Origin: Erysipelotrichaceae bacterium
Lineage (GTDB): Bacteria > Bacillota_I > Bacilli_A > Erysipelotrichales > Erysipelotrichaceae
Reading direction: 5' to 3'
NCBI GenBank assembly: GCA_017473335.1
Contig: JAFULN010000009.1
Span: 18,593-82,592 of the forward strand
Length of the DNA: 64,000 bases
The position numbers and the translations under genes were made by a program. How positions within the stretch are numbered: the first letter of the stretch is position 1; each line of letters opens with the position of its first letter. The notes under the pieces were generated by a model. That model saw nothing but the letters and a program-made list of their open reading frames with translations, did not search any database and was not told where the DNA came from. Positions 11,000-19,370 of the stretch are shown piece after piece.

Positions 11000-11428
11000 A
11001 TGAACACTCAACTTAACCGCTATCTTGAAGCACAGCAGTATTCCTATGCACAAGCTTTATCAGAAATTAAATCAGGTTTTAAACGAAGTCACTGGATGTG
11101 GTACATCTTTCCTCAAATCAAAGGACTAGGAACAAGTTCAACATCCATATATTATGCTATTCAATCTTTAGATGAAGCCAGAGAATATTTGAATCATCCT
11201 ATTTTAAAAGAACGCTTATTTGAAATCACGCAAGCACTTCTAGAACATCAAGATAAAACTGCATCAGAAATCCTTGGAGGTATAGATGCCTTAAAACTAA
11301 AATCAAGCATGACTCTTTTTCATCTTGCTGATCCTGACAATCCATTATTCATAAAAGTAATCCATCAGTATTTTCAAGGAAATTATGATGAATCTACCCT
11401 CCATATTCTTAAAGCAACTCACAAATAA
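11000..11428 (+). CDS. DUF1810 family protein
   Basis: 142 aa, full family length. The DUF1810 signature SHWMWYIFPQIKGLG lies at about residues 30-45, followed by IYYAIQSLDEAREYLNHPIL and KLKSSMTLFHLA. The biochemical role of the family is not established to my knowledge. RBS AAAAAGGAGCTCTATC precedes ATG 11000. It ends at a strong bidirectional terminator shared with the convergent HAD gene and is divergent from the Nudix gene. No membrane segment. Confidence 0.85.
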   Translation: MNTQLNRYLEAQQYSYAQALSEIKSGFKRSHWMWYIFPQIKGLGTSSTSIYYAIQSLDEAREYLNHPILKERLFEITQALLEHQDKTASEILGGIDALKLKSSMTLFHLADPDNPLFIKVIHQYFQGNYDESTLHILKATHK

Positions 11429-11433
11429 CAGTA

Positions 11434-11472
11434 AAGCACTCTACTTATCATAAGCAGAGTGCTTCTTTTCAT
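11434..11472. terminator. Bidirectional terminator between the DUF1810 and HAD genes
   Basis: The arms AAGCACTCT (11434-11442) and AGAGTGCTT (11456-11464) pair perfectly. CTTTT follows on the plus strand and the HAD gene stop codon lies within the left arm. Confidence 0.75.
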
Positions 11473-12280
11473 TATTATGTACAATACACCAGTCAATCAG
11501 TTCGTGGACTGAATCAATCGTATATGAAACCTGATTTTTGATTTCATCTCGTGCAGAATTCATCGCAAACCCATAAGGAATACATTTCAACATCCCTAAG
11601 TCATTTATTTCATCCCCTATTGCTGCAGCCTGCGTTTCTTCTAAATCTAATCGCTGTAGTATTTCTTTAAGTGCTATATCTTTGCCAACCCCTAAGCAGC
11701 ACAGTTCAATGTTGTCCTGTCCACTGCTGGTTACTTCCAAACGCCCTTCAAAGCGCTTTGTAAGAAGTGTCATCAGTTCCTGCTTAACCTTCTGATTTTC
11801 ACAAACCATAAAGATTTTATTAGGATACATTTCTCTAGGTACATCAATGTACTGCTGAACTGTTGTATTAAAGATAGCACCGCCATAGTTTTCTTCAATT
11901 AATCCATGTCTTCTAAGCACAACCCATTCAATCCAATCCATATCCAGCGCAAAATCCACAGACTCACCATAAGGCTCACAAATATCCATGATTTCCTGAA
12001 TATAATCTGGGCCTATTTCTTTCGACCAAAGAACTTCATGATTAAAAATAACTTTCGCTCCATTGCATGCCAAAATATCACAATCAATTGGATAACGCTG
12101 CATCAATTCTGTACGAATCGAAGAAGGTCTTCCAGTCGCAATCACAAAACGATGTCCTAAAGATGTCCATCGTTTGATAGCTTCTTCATTTTCTTTTGTC
12201 ATCTGTGTTTTTCCAGGACCTCCATAAAACAGTGTCCCATCTAAATCACTAAAAATTACACGTATTGGTTTCATATACAT
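11441..12280 (-). CDS. Cof-type HAD-IIB phosphatase
   Basis: 279 aa. Motif I FSDLDGTLF at the N-terminus, motif II HRFVIATGRPSS, a cap domain in the middle, a motif III Lys in VGKDIALKEIL, and motif IV IGDEINDLGML all fit the Cof/YidA family of sugar-phosphate and cofactor phosphatases. The substrate cannot be read from sequence. MYMKPIRV offers two starts; the second (Met3, 12274) is equally possible. It is one of four intact Cof-type genes in the window. Confidence 0.88.
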   Translation of the reverse strand: MYMKPIRVIFSDLDGTLFYGGPGKTQMTKENEEAIKRWTSLGHRFVIATGRPSSIRTELMQRYPIDCDILACNGAKVIFNHEVLWSKEIGPDYIQEIMDICEPYGESVDFALDMDWIEWVVLRRHGLIEENYGGAIFNTTVQQYIDVPREMYPNKIFMVCENQKVKQELMTLLTKRFEGRLEVTSSGQDNIELCCLGVGKDIALKEILQRLDLEETQAAAIGDEINDLGMLKCIPYGFAMNSARDEIKNQVSYTIDSVHELIDWCIVHNNEKKHSAYDK

Positions 12281-12305
12281 CCCTCATGAATAAGTATATC
12301 ATAGT

Positions 12306-12334
12306 TTGTACTCAACAACAGGGCATGATATAAT
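12306..12334 (+). promoter_or_regulatory. Sigma-A-type promoter of the small membrane protein gene
   Basis: TTGTAC at 12306-12311 and a perfect TATAAT at 12329-12334 are separated by 17 bp. The start codon follows 25 bp downstream. Confidence 0.7.
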
Positions 12335-12358
12335 ACCCCACAGAAAGAAGTGATATTT

Positions 12359-12682
12359 ATGAAGTTTGGTTTAACCCTTTGGTCTATCTGTGTCTTTGGT
12401 GTCTATGCTTTCTGCATCTCACAGAGCATTGATGTCTTTCTGCTTTTGTGGTGTCTTTTAGCTATCTTAGGTCTTGTCTTCTTTATTGCAGACCATGCAA
12501 CAGCTAAAACTCTTGACACAAAGAAAAACGGTCTTATGGGAACCAGTGAAACTGATATTAAAAATCAGATAGAAGACAGAAGAAAGGCTATCTTAGAAGA
12601 TAAATCACCTATCTCCACAGCTTTAGCATATGCTGCCATCCCTTTGTTTCTATGTCTGATTCACAACTATATCTTCATGTAA
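12359..12682 (+). CDS. Small membrane protein of unknown function
   Basis: 107 aa from ATG 12359, chosen because AGAAAGAAG lies at proper spacing; a GTG at 12350 is possible. Two hydrophobic segments at the N-terminus (about 4-24 and 27-45) and one at the C-terminus (LAYAAIPLFLCLIHNYIF) flank a charged middle (IKNQIEDRRKAILEDKS). Not recognised. It has its own promoter and terminator, and so is a single-gene unit. Confidence 0.6.
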   Translation: MKFGLTLWSICVFGVYAFCISQSIDVFLLLWCLLAILGLVFFIADHATAKTLDTKKNGLMGTSETDIKNQIEDRRKAILEDKSPISTALAYAAIPLFLCLIHNYIFM

Positions 12683-12683
12683 G

Positions 12684-12712
12684 AAGCTTATCTCAAGGGT
12701 AAGCTTTTTTAA
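12684..12712 (+). terminator. Terminator after the small membrane protein gene
   Basis: The arms AAGCTTA (12684-12690) and TAAGCTT (12700-12706) are followed by TTTTAAT. It also abuts the stop codon of the convergent rhaM-like gene. Confidence 0.65.
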
Positions 12713-13029
12713 TCTAAATGAAACACATTTTTTAAATCTATAGATACTGGTGAATTATCTGGATTGGTATCCATAATGTCTGCCATATAATCCCACCATT
12801 TACGACAGATTGCAGTATTAGCGCTCTCATCCCATCTAGCAGGATCCTCTAATTCAATTACACCAAACAATGTATTTGTCTCTTTATCTAAAAAAATCGT
12901 GTAGTTGCTTCCTCCATATTCATGAATCATTTCCTTCATTTCAGGCCACAATTCATTATGTCTTCTTTCATATTCTTCATGAAATTCTGGATATACTCTC
13001 ATTTTAAATCCTTTGATTACTTTCGCCAT
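12709..13029 (-). CDS. rhaM: L-rhamnose mutarotase
   Basis: 106 aa from ATG 13029 (MAKVIKGFKMRVYPEFHEEY). A longer frame exists upstream, but the family is about 104 aa and begins at this motif. It interconverts the alpha and beta anomers of L-rhamnose. The pattern RHNELWPEMKEMIHEYGGSN, then NYTIFLDKETNTLFGVIE and CRKWWDYMADIMDTNPDNSP, carries the family's conserved His, Tyr and WW residues. No other rhamnose genes are nearby, so the physiological substrate is uncertain. Confidence 0.88.
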   Translation of the reverse strand: MAKVIKGFKMRVYPEFHEEYERRHNELWPEMKEMIHEYGGSNYTIFLDKETNTLFGVIELEDPARWDESANTAICRKWWDYMADIMDTNPDNSPVSIDLKNVFHLD

Positions 13030-13168
13030 AAACACACACCATCTCTTTCTAACTTCACTATATCGTTTGTATTCCTGTTTTTCAATTCCTTTTCTTCTTT
13101 TTTTACAAATCCACTTTTCATCATCTTTCCACAACATTATAATTAATAAGACATACGGAGGTATTCAA

Positions 13169-13942
13169 ATGATTGCGAATTATCATACACATACAAAATG
13201 GTGCAGACATGCCAAAGGTGAAGCAGAGGATTACATCAAAGAAGCGATTGGTTTAGGACTTAAAGAAATCGCAATCACTGATCATGTCCCTCATATCGAC
13301 AACAGTGACCCTGGACGCATGATGTGGGAAGAATTTGAAGCTTTCAACCAAAAGCTTGACGAAGCCATTGAAAAATACCAAGATCAGATTACGATTTATA
13401 AAGGCTTTGAATGTGAATATTATCCAGAAGCACTAGATTTTTATAAAAAATGCATCAATAACTATGGTTATGAAATCATGATACTAGGTCAGCACAGATG
13501 CGGTAAAGACCGTTATTACAATGCTTTTTCAAACATGGATGAAACTGCATTAAAGATATATGCAGACACTGTCTGTGAAGGACTAAAATCAGGATTATTT
13601 TCTTTTCTAGCTCATCCTGATGTCTTTCTATTCAGTTATCCTCAATGGGACAAACATGCAGAAAATGCATTAAGACAAATCTATCAAACTTGTGAAGAAC
13701 TGAAGATTCCTGTTGAAATCAATGGATTTGGATATTATGCAGGAAGACCTTATCCAAGCACAGACGCTTTAAAGATTTCTAAAGAATATCAGTTAACCTA
13801 CATGATTAACACAGACGCTCATCGTCCAGAACTGCTATACACAGAAAAGACCAAAGAACTAGAGCAGCTTATCAAAGACATGGGAATTGAAGTACTGGAT
13901 TATCTTCCAAAAGAAAGACACATCACAAAAGCGATTCGTTAA
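13169..13942 (+). CDS. PHP-domain phosphatase, histidinol-phosphatase-like
   Basis: 257 aa from ATG 13169, preceded by the RBS ACGGAGGT. An in-frame upstream extension lacks an RBS and is antisense to rhaM. PHP metal ligands appear in order: HTH in NYHTHTKWCRHA, GFECEYYPE, GQHRCGKDRYY, LAHPDVFLF and TDAHRPE. The closest named relatives are HisK-type histidinol phosphatases, but there is no his operon here, so another phosphoester may be the substrate. Divergent from rhaM. Confidence 0.82.
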   Translation: MIANYHTHTKWCRHAKGEAEDYIKEAIGLGLKEIAITDHVPHIDNSDPGRMMWEEFEAFNQKLDEAIEKYQDQITIYKGFECEYYPEALDFYKKCINNYGYEIMILGQHRCGKDRYYNAFSNMDETALKIYADTVCEGLKSGLFSFLAHPDVFLFSYPQWDKHAENALRQIYQTCEELKIPVEINGFGYYAGRPYPSTDALKISKEYQLTYMINTDAHRPELLYTEKTKELEQLIKDMGIEVLDYLPKERHITKAIR

Positions 13943-14112
13943 ATAAAGAACACTTTAGTGATGATAGATACAGCTAAAGTGATATTTATCGCTGAAAGAA
14001 GCAGGATTATCGCTAGGACAGATCATATTATATGGTTTGAATAGATAATTTTTGTAAACTATCAAAATAATATTTAAAGTTTATTAAATTAATACTTTCA
14101 TCAATTATCAGG

Positions 14113-14162
14113 AATGATTATCATTTTTGCTAAGTTGACTTTTCAATAAAAAAGTCTAAAAT
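14113..14162 (+). promoter_or_regulatory. Promoter of the pyridoxal kinase gene with a Fur-like palindrome
   Basis: TTGACT (14135-14140), a 16-bp spacer and TAAAAT (14157-14162) form a plausible promoter. The perfect palindrome AATGATTATCATT (14113-14125) lies 9 bp upstream of the -35 and resembles half of a Fur/PerR box. The rest of the 250-bp gap from 13943 shows nothing else I can name. Confidence 0.5.
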
Positions 14163-14195
14163 ATGTATATATTTTTATAAGAAAGGAGATTCATC

Positions 14196-15023
14196 ATGAA
14201 CGATTCAAGAATTTTAACGATTCAAGATATTTCCTGTGTTGGACAGTGCTCACTAACAGTTGCACTTCCTATTTTATCTGCCTGTGGCATCGAAACTGCT
14301 ATTCTTCCTTCTGCTGTTTTATCGACACATACTGGAGGATTTACAGGCTTTACTTTTAGAGACTTAACAGATGATATGCCTGCGATTGCAGCTCACTGGA
14401 ACAAAGAGAATATCAAGTTCGATGCAATTTATACTGGATATCTGGGAAGTATCAAACAGATTGATATTGTGAAAGAAATCATGTCATCCACATTAGAAAA
14501 TGACGGTAAAAAAATCGTTGATCCTGCGATGGCGGATAACGGAAATCTTTATTCCATTTTCAATATGGACTATGTTAAAGAAATGAAGACACTTTGCGAT
14601 ATTGCAGATATCATTCTGCCTAATATTACTGAAGCATGTTTCTTAACCAATACAGAATTCAAAACAAGCTATGACAAAAACTATGTCATGGATTTACTGA
14701 ATAAACTTTCTACTGGCAACAAAACTATTATTCTGACAGGTGTCAGCTATACACCAGATACAACAGGTGTTGTAGTCTATGAAAATGGCACATACAGCTA
14801 TTATGAACATAGGAAAATCTCAAAAGGCTGTCATGGTACGGGTGACGTATATGCTTCTGCATTTACAGGTGCACTTATGCATGGAAAAACAACTTATGAA
14901 GCCGCAAAGATTGCTGCAGACTATGTCGTAAAATGCATTGAATATACTCAACAAGACCCATCACACTGGTATGGTGTTAAATTCGAACCTGTTTTACCAG
15001 AACTTATCAAAGCTGTTTATTAA
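14196..15023 (+). CDS. Pyridoxal/pyridoxamine kinase (PdxY/PdxK type)
   Basis: 275 aa. A ribokinase-fold kinase phosphorylating B6 vitamers with ATP. The N-terminal RILTIQDISCVGQCSLTVAL matches pyridoxamine kinases of Firmicutes. The ATP/phosphate anion-hole motif is GCHGTGDVYASAF near residue 212, with Asp as catalytic base. VDPAMADNGNLY and NITEACFLT are family motifs. RBS AAGAAAGGAGA precedes the ATG. Single-gene unit with promoter and terminator. HMP kinase (ThiD) activity is an alternative. Confidence 0.87.
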   Translation: MNDSRILTIQDISCVGQCSLTVALPILSACGIETAILPSAVLSTHTGGFTGFTFRDLTDDMPAIAAHWNKENIKFDAIYTGYLGSIKQIDIVKEIMSSTLENDGKKIVDPAMADNGNLYSIFNMDYVKEMKTLCDIADIILPNITEACFLTNTEFKTSYDKNYVMDLLNKLSTGNKTIILTGVSYTPDTTGVVVYENGTYSYYEHRKISKGCHGTGDVYASAFTGALMHGKTTYEAAKIAADYVVKCIEYTQQDPSHWYGVKFEPVLPELIKAVY

Positions 15024-15045
15024 CTTTAAGATTGAATCTAAAATA

Positions 15046-15077
15046 AAGGAACTCCCTTTTTGTGGAGTTCCTTTTCA
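15046..15077. terminator. Bidirectional terminator
   Basis: The arms AAGGAACTCC (15046-15055) and GGAGTTCCTT (15064-15073) enclose a T-rich loop and are followed by TTTC. Located between the convergent kinase and HAD genes. Confidence 0.75.
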
Positions 15078-15097
15078 CTGATAGTTCTTTCATATAC

Positions 15098-15937
15098 CTA
15101 TTCAATCAATCCTAAATATTTAAATGCTTTATACAAACCATCATCACTGACATGTGCAGTAATATAGTCTGCCTTTTCTTTTAAACTATCACATGCATTT
15201 CCCATTGCTACACCAATGTGTGCATGCTCAATCATAGAAAGATCATTATCACTGTCACCCAATGCAATCGTATCTTCGAGGTTTCCGCCAAAATACTCCA
15301 ACACATGATCTATACCTGACGCTTTATCTGCACCCTTCACAAGTATTTCACCCTCAAGATCTCCAGAAATAGAATCACTGTATACAAAATATTCCAAAGA
15401 TGAAGGAAGTGTCTTCAAATATTCTAACATGAGTTCTCTTTGTTCTGTCTGAAATGCCATCTTTAAAATCTGTGAATAATCTTCTTCCTGAATCTTATCT
15501 ATGGTCTTAACAACTTTCTTTTCTTTAAACTTAATACTCATTTCATCCTTTTCATCAAGCCCCTTACAGAAATAGCTTTCATACGCCTTCAAAAAAGGTT
15601 CAGTAAAGAAATTCACAGTTTTCCCCTCTAAACTATATTCAATCTGATGATCTTCCATAAATTGAGAAAGTTCATCGATTTCCTTGCGAGGAAACTGAAC
15701 ACTGTATATTTCTTGGCCATCCATTTCAACATGTGCACCACATGCATACACAAATCCTGTAACTGGCAATTTAAAATAACTGCTATCCATGTATTCTTTC
15801 ACTCGTCCAGTACACACAAACAGTTTATGACCATTTTCTTTTGCCTGTCTTAATGCCTGTACGGCAGAAACAGGCACTGAATGTGTAGAATGATCAAACA
15901 ATGTCCCATCTACATCAATAAATACATACTTTCCCAT
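15098..15937 (-). CDS. Cof-type HAD-IIB phosphatase (tandem copy 2)
   Basis: 279 aa from the second of two adjacent ATG codons, which sits better behind TAGGAG. Motif I VFIDVDGTLFDHS, motif II LFVCTGRVKEY, motif IV LGDSDNDLSMIEHAHIGVAM, with the K of VKGADKASGID between. It follows a paralogue by about 8 bp, with which it shares the MxKYxFIDxDGTLF start and an HIGVAMGNACD...KEKA tail; the pair looks like a recent tandem duplication. The substrate is not deducible. Confidence 0.88.
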   Translation of the reverse strand: MGKYVFIDVDGTLFDHSTHSVPVSAVQALRQAKENGHKLFVCTGRVKEYMDSSYFKLPVTGFVYACGAHVEMDGQEIYSVQFPRKEIDELSQFMEDHQIEYSLEGKTVNFFTEPFLKAYESYFCKGLDEKDEMSIKFKEKKVVKTIDKIQEEDYSQILKMAFQTEQRELMLEYLKTLPSSLEYFVYSDSISGDLEGEILVKGADKASGIDHVLEYFGGNLEDTIALGDSDNDLSMIEHAHIGVAMGNACDSLKEKADYITAHVSDDGLYKAFKYLGLIE

Positions 15938-15945
15938 CATAACTC

Positions 15946-16782
15946 CTAAATCAGCTTTAGTTCTTTAAACGCATGATAAAGTCCATCTTCATCAACACGT
16001 TTTGTCACAAATGCTGCCTTTTCTTTTATCTCATCACATGCATTGCCCATCGCAACACCTATATGTGCATGTTCGATCATTGCCAAATCATTGGTACTGT
16101 CACCAATTGCTATGCTGTCTTCAAGCTTTGCACCATAATATTTTAAAACACGATCTATTCCAGATGCCTTGCTGACACCAGAAACTAATATTTCAGCTTC
16201 TATAACATCACCAATTGGAACACTATATACAAATCCTTCCACACATTCAGGTAGATTTTTTATATACTCATGAATACGTTCATCATTTTTCGCAAACAAA
16301 TCGATTTTAGAAACCTGCTGCAAATCTTCTTCAATAAGCAGGTGGATAGGTTTGATATCAATAAAATGTTCAAACTTATCTTTCATTTCTGATTCAGCAC
16401 TTGCTTTTTTACAAAAGTAATTTCTAAAATACTGCATTGTCCATTCTGTATAGTAATTTCTTTCAATACCTTCTAATGTATATGATATCTGTTGTTTTTG
16501 GAAATCATCCAGAATCTTTAACAGAACATCTTTAGGAAATAAAGCTGTATAGATGGTCTGATGATTAATCACAATATGACCACCGCCAGCATAAATGATG
16601 CCACTAACAGGCAAATCCAAATAAGATGACTCCACAACTGGTTTTGGACGTCCTGTACAAATAAACAATTCATGTCCATTCTCTTTTGCCAACTGAAGTG
16701 CTGTTTTTGCAGACTCTGGCACACAATGGTTCACAGGATCAAACAAAGTACCATCAATATCAATAAATATATACTTTTTCAT
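15946..16782 (-). CDS. Cof-type HAD-IIB phosphatase (tandem copy 1)
   Basis: 278 aa from ATG 16782, chosen over an ATG 15 bp upstream because GGTG precedes it at good spacing. Motif I IFIDIDGTLFDPVN, motif II LFICTGRPKPVVES, Lys in VSGVSKASGID, motif IV IGDSTNDLAMIEH. Paralogue of the next gene. A minus-strand TATAAT-like box near 16812 and a hairpin at 16821-16842 separate it from nagA, suggesting its own promoter. Confidence 0.88.
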   Translation of the reverse strand: MKKYIFIDIDGTLFDPVNHCVPESAKTALQLAKENGHELFICTGRPKPVVESSYLDLPVSGIIYAGGGHIVINHQTIYTALFPKDVLLKILDDFQKQQISYTLEGIERNYYTEWTMQYFRNYFCKKASAESEMKDKFEHFIDIKPIHLLIEEDLQQVSKIDLFAKNDERIHEYIKNLPECVEGFVYSVPIGDVIEAEILVSGVSKASGIDRVLKYYGAKLEDSIAIGDSTNDLAMIEHAHIGVAMGNACDEIKEKAAFVTKRVDEDGLYHAFKELKLI

Positions 16783-16820
16783 AACATCACCATACATTCT
16801 GATACATATTATACAATGAA

Positions 16821-16842
16821 GGCCTCTGCAAAAACAGAGGCC
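16821..16842 (-). terminator. Strong hairpin between nagA and the Cof pair
   Basis: GGCCTCTG / CAGAGGCC with a six-base A-rich loop. There is no long T-run on the minus strand (CTTCATTG), so termination after nagA may be partial. Confidence 0.5.
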
Positions 16843-16855
16843 CTAACATTTTTAC

Positions 16856-17989
16856 TTAGTACTTTTCTCCCATGAGATATACATCTTGTACATTGAAATG
16901 ATCATCAAAGACTACAACGTCTGCATCATAACCTTCCGCAATCAATCCTTTCGTATTGATTCCCAGCATGCGACATGGATTCACTGTACTTGCATTAATT
17001 GCAGTTGTTACATCAATCCCTGCATCATGAATCGCAAAATCCAGAATATGATTCATCTTATTGCAGCTGCCTGCCAAAGTACCATTTTCTAGACGTCCAA
17101 CACCATCTTCACCAATGTATGTAGTACGTCCCTTCGTCACATGAATCCCTGGCTTCAATCCTTTGATTGCGACAGAGTCAGTCACCAGAATCAATTTATC
17201 CTTGCCCTTCAATCGAGCCAGGATATTGGCAACATGTTTTTCAACATGAATACCATCACAAATCAATTCTGCATAACAATCATCAAAATTCATTGCTGCG
17301 CCTACTGTACCAGGTTCTCTGTGATGAAGCCCCAGCATACCATTGAATGTATGTGTAAATGATGTTGCTCCATGTTCAATCGCTTTTGCACACTGTTCAA
17401 ATTTTGCGCCAGTATGTCCCAGTGCTACCTTCATTCCATTCTCAACGCAATATTTGACAACACTATAATCTTCTTTTAATTCCTCTACGGCAATCATGAC
17501 ATAAACCAAATGTCCTCCACAAGCCTCATTGAATTCATCAATCACTTCTTGTGATGCTGTAATCTTGCACTCAAGCGACTGAGCCCCACGGAATTTTTCA
17601 GAAATGAAAGGACCTTCTTCATAAACTCCTAACAAATGTGCCCCCTTCACAGGATGACTCATGTATTCCTTCACACTATGAAGTCCACTCAGCAATTCAT
17701 CTTTTGGAGCACTTGAAATGGTTGCCAATGTTGCAGTGACACCTTCAGTTGGCAGATATTTCATCCATCTTTCAAGCCATTCTACTGTTGCATGGTTAGT
17801 ATCTAAACCATCATAGCCATGATTGTGCACATCTACCAAACCGGGAAGAATCATCAAATCACCATAGTCTACCGCATCTTCCTTCAAACCATAAGGAAGT
17901 ACCGCCTTAATCTTTCCGTCCTCAATCACAACCTGACGAGGCTGAAGTTTTTCTTCATAATAAACACGTGTACTTTGAAGTATCATCAC
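16856..17989 (-). CDS. nagA: N-acetylglucosamine-6-phosphate deacetylase
   Basis: 377 aa. Removes acetate from GlcNAc-6-P in amino-sugar catabolism and wall recycling. Amidohydrolase fold: metal motif LVDVHNHGYDGLD, EGPFISEKFRGAQ with the metal-binding Glu, GHTGA, FTHTFNGM, the catalytic Asp in LVTDSVAIKG, and the C-terminal NPCRMLGINTKG. It is the last gene of a minus-strand operon beginning with the HAD gene at 21714. nagB is not in the window. Confidence 0.95.
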   Translation of the reverse strand: MMILQSTRVYYEEKLQPRQVVIEDGKIKAVLPYGLKEDAVDYGDLMILPGLVDVHNHGYDGLDTNHATVEWLERWMKYLPTEGVTATLATISSAPKDELLSGLHSVKEYMSHPVKGAHLLGVYEEGPFISEKFRGAQSLECKITASQEVIDEFNEACGGHLVYVMIAVEELKEDYSVVKYCVENGMKVALGHTGAKFEQCAKAIEHGATSFTHTFNGMLGLHHREPGTVGAAMNFDDCYAELICDGIHVEKHVANILARLKGKDKLILVTDSVAIKGLKPGIHVTKGRTTYIGEDGVGRLENGTLAGSCNKMNHILDFAIHDAGIDVTTAINASTVNPCRMLGINTKGLIAEGYDADVVVFDDHFNVQDVYLMGEKY

Positions 17990-18001
17990 AATCCCTCTTT
18001 T

Positions 18002-18553
18002 CTATGATTCTATTGTAACATTTTTATCAACTTGAAACAGTCTTTTTGTCTGTTCAAATACATCATATTGATCATCTATCACAATCATTGACAACTGATA
18101 TCTTTCACACATCATTTTATTGTACAAGTTTTCTTCTACTAAAGCCTTTATATTCAACTCTTTATCTAATCGGCATTCCACAATATCACCATGTCTGATG
18201 ATTTCATCTCTATGATTCAATAAATATGTTTCACTCATTACAAGACACACATACTGAATGTGCTGAAGATAATCCTCTTCAAATGATTCTTTCCAGTCAA
18301 AAGGAATGTAACATCCTTCAACAATTAAATCCTGATGATTTTCAATAGCCGTCTTGATGATTTCTTTTGTGATTGGCCATAGATATTCTTTCAGTTGTTC
18401 ATCATCCAGTGGTGTTAATTCTGTCTGACCACTTCGAATCAATCCCATTTTTAAATGATCCTGCGATAAAGTCCGAATATGAAACTGTTCTAACAGCTGC
18501 TGTGCAAGCAGTGTTTTACCCGTATGAGAAGCACCGCTTATTAACAGAATCAT
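18002..18553 (-). CDS. P-loop nucleoside/metabolite kinase-like protein
   Basis: 183 aa. The Walker A motif is LLISGASHTGKTLLAQQLLE at residues 3-22. IVEGCYIPFDW resembles the Walker B/substrate region of small-molecule kinases of the AAA_33 / zeta-toxin-like type. HRDEIIRHGDIVECRLD may be the lid. The substrate is unknown. It lies 12 bp upstream of nagA and 6 bp downstream of proC, so it is co-transcribed with both. Confidence 0.6.
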   Translation of the reverse strand: MILLISGASHTGKTLLAQQLLEQFHIRTLSQDHLKMGLIRSGQTELTPLDDEQLKEYLWPITKEIIKTAIENHQDLIVEGCYIPFDWKESFEEDYLQHIQYVCLVMSETYLLNHRDEIIRHGDIVECRLDKELNIKALVEENLYNKMMCERYQLSMIVIDDQYDVFEQTKRLFQVDKNVTIES

Positions 18554-18559
18554 CGCTTC

Positions 18560-19357
18560 TTATCCCGCTTTCTTTGACTGACATGCATTAATAGCGGACA
18601 TGACTGCATATCTGAAACCATTTTGTTCCAGAGCTTCAACACCTACAATCGTGATGCCTCCTGGTGAACATACTGCATCTTTCATAGCCCCCGGATGGTT
18701 CTGATGTTCCAGATACAGCTTTCCTGTCCCTGCAAGCATTTGTGAAGCTAAGCGATATGCAGATGCACGAGTAAGTCCATGTTTTACACCCGCATCACCC
18801 AAAGCTTCAATAAACATTGCAGCGTATGCCGGTGTAGCTCCACTCAATGTTCCTGCAATCCCCATATGATCAATATCAAGTATTTCTACTAATGCAACCT
18901 GTTCAAAAAGTTGTATCAAATGACTAAATTCATCATCACTTAAAGAATGTTTATCCTCTACAATAATAATCCCTTCTGCAACTGCAACAGGTGTATTCGG
19001 GCTTGTACTGATGTGATGAGTTCCCTTTTCCAGCAGCCCTTCAAAACGATCAAACATCCATCCTGATGCCACTGACACTACAATTTTATCTTTCAATAGA
19101 CTCTTTAGTGGTGTAACTACTTTTTCCATCTGATATGGCTTCACAGCTAAGATCACCACATCACTCTTCTCAATTACTTCTTCTGCATCCTGACATGCAT
19201 GAACTCCATATTTTTCAGCATTCATACGCAATTTATCAACATGTGCAGCACATACAAAAACCTGTTCAGGATCAATTGCCTGTACCTTCAGCAATCCACC
19301 AATGAGTGCCTGTGCAATATTTCCAAAACCAATCACACCAATCTTCCAGTTTGTCAT
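18560..19357 (-). CDS. proC: Pyrroline-5-carboxylate reductase (second of tandem pair)
   Basis: 265 aa. Reduces P5C to proline with NAD(P)H. N-terminal Rossmann motif GVIGFGNIAQALIGGL; SDVVILAVKPYQME; ISTSPNTPVAVAEG; the C-terminal signature PGAMKDAVCSPGGITIVGVE. It follows a paralogue by 13 bp. In the substrate region it has SGATPAYAAMFIEALGDAGVKHGL, close to the standard GSGPAY...ALADAGVK form. Normal length. Confidence 0.92.
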   Translation of the reverse strand: MTNWKIGVIGFGNIAQALIGGLLKVQAIDPEQVFVCAAHVDKLRMNAEKYGVHACQDAEEVIEKSDVVILAVKPYQMEKVVTPLKSLLKDKIVVSVASGWMFDRFEGLLEKGTHHISTSPNTPVAVAEGIIIVEDKHSLSDDEFSHLIQLFEQVALVEILDIDHMGIAGTLSGATPAYAAMFIEALGDAGVKHGLTRASAYRLASQMLAGTGKLYLEHQNHPGAMKDAVCSPGGITIVGVEALEQNGFRYAVMSAINACQSKKAG

Positions 19358-19370
19358 ATGTTCAGCTCCC

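Noticed and set aside
13030..13137. Longer N-terminus for rhaM
   Set aside because: Family length and the conserved start motif fit ATG 13029; the extension is basic and has no RBS.
13013..13168. In-frame N-terminal extension of the PHP protein
   Set aside because: Antisense to the rhaM start, Ser/Phe-rich, and a strong RBS sits before ATG 13169.
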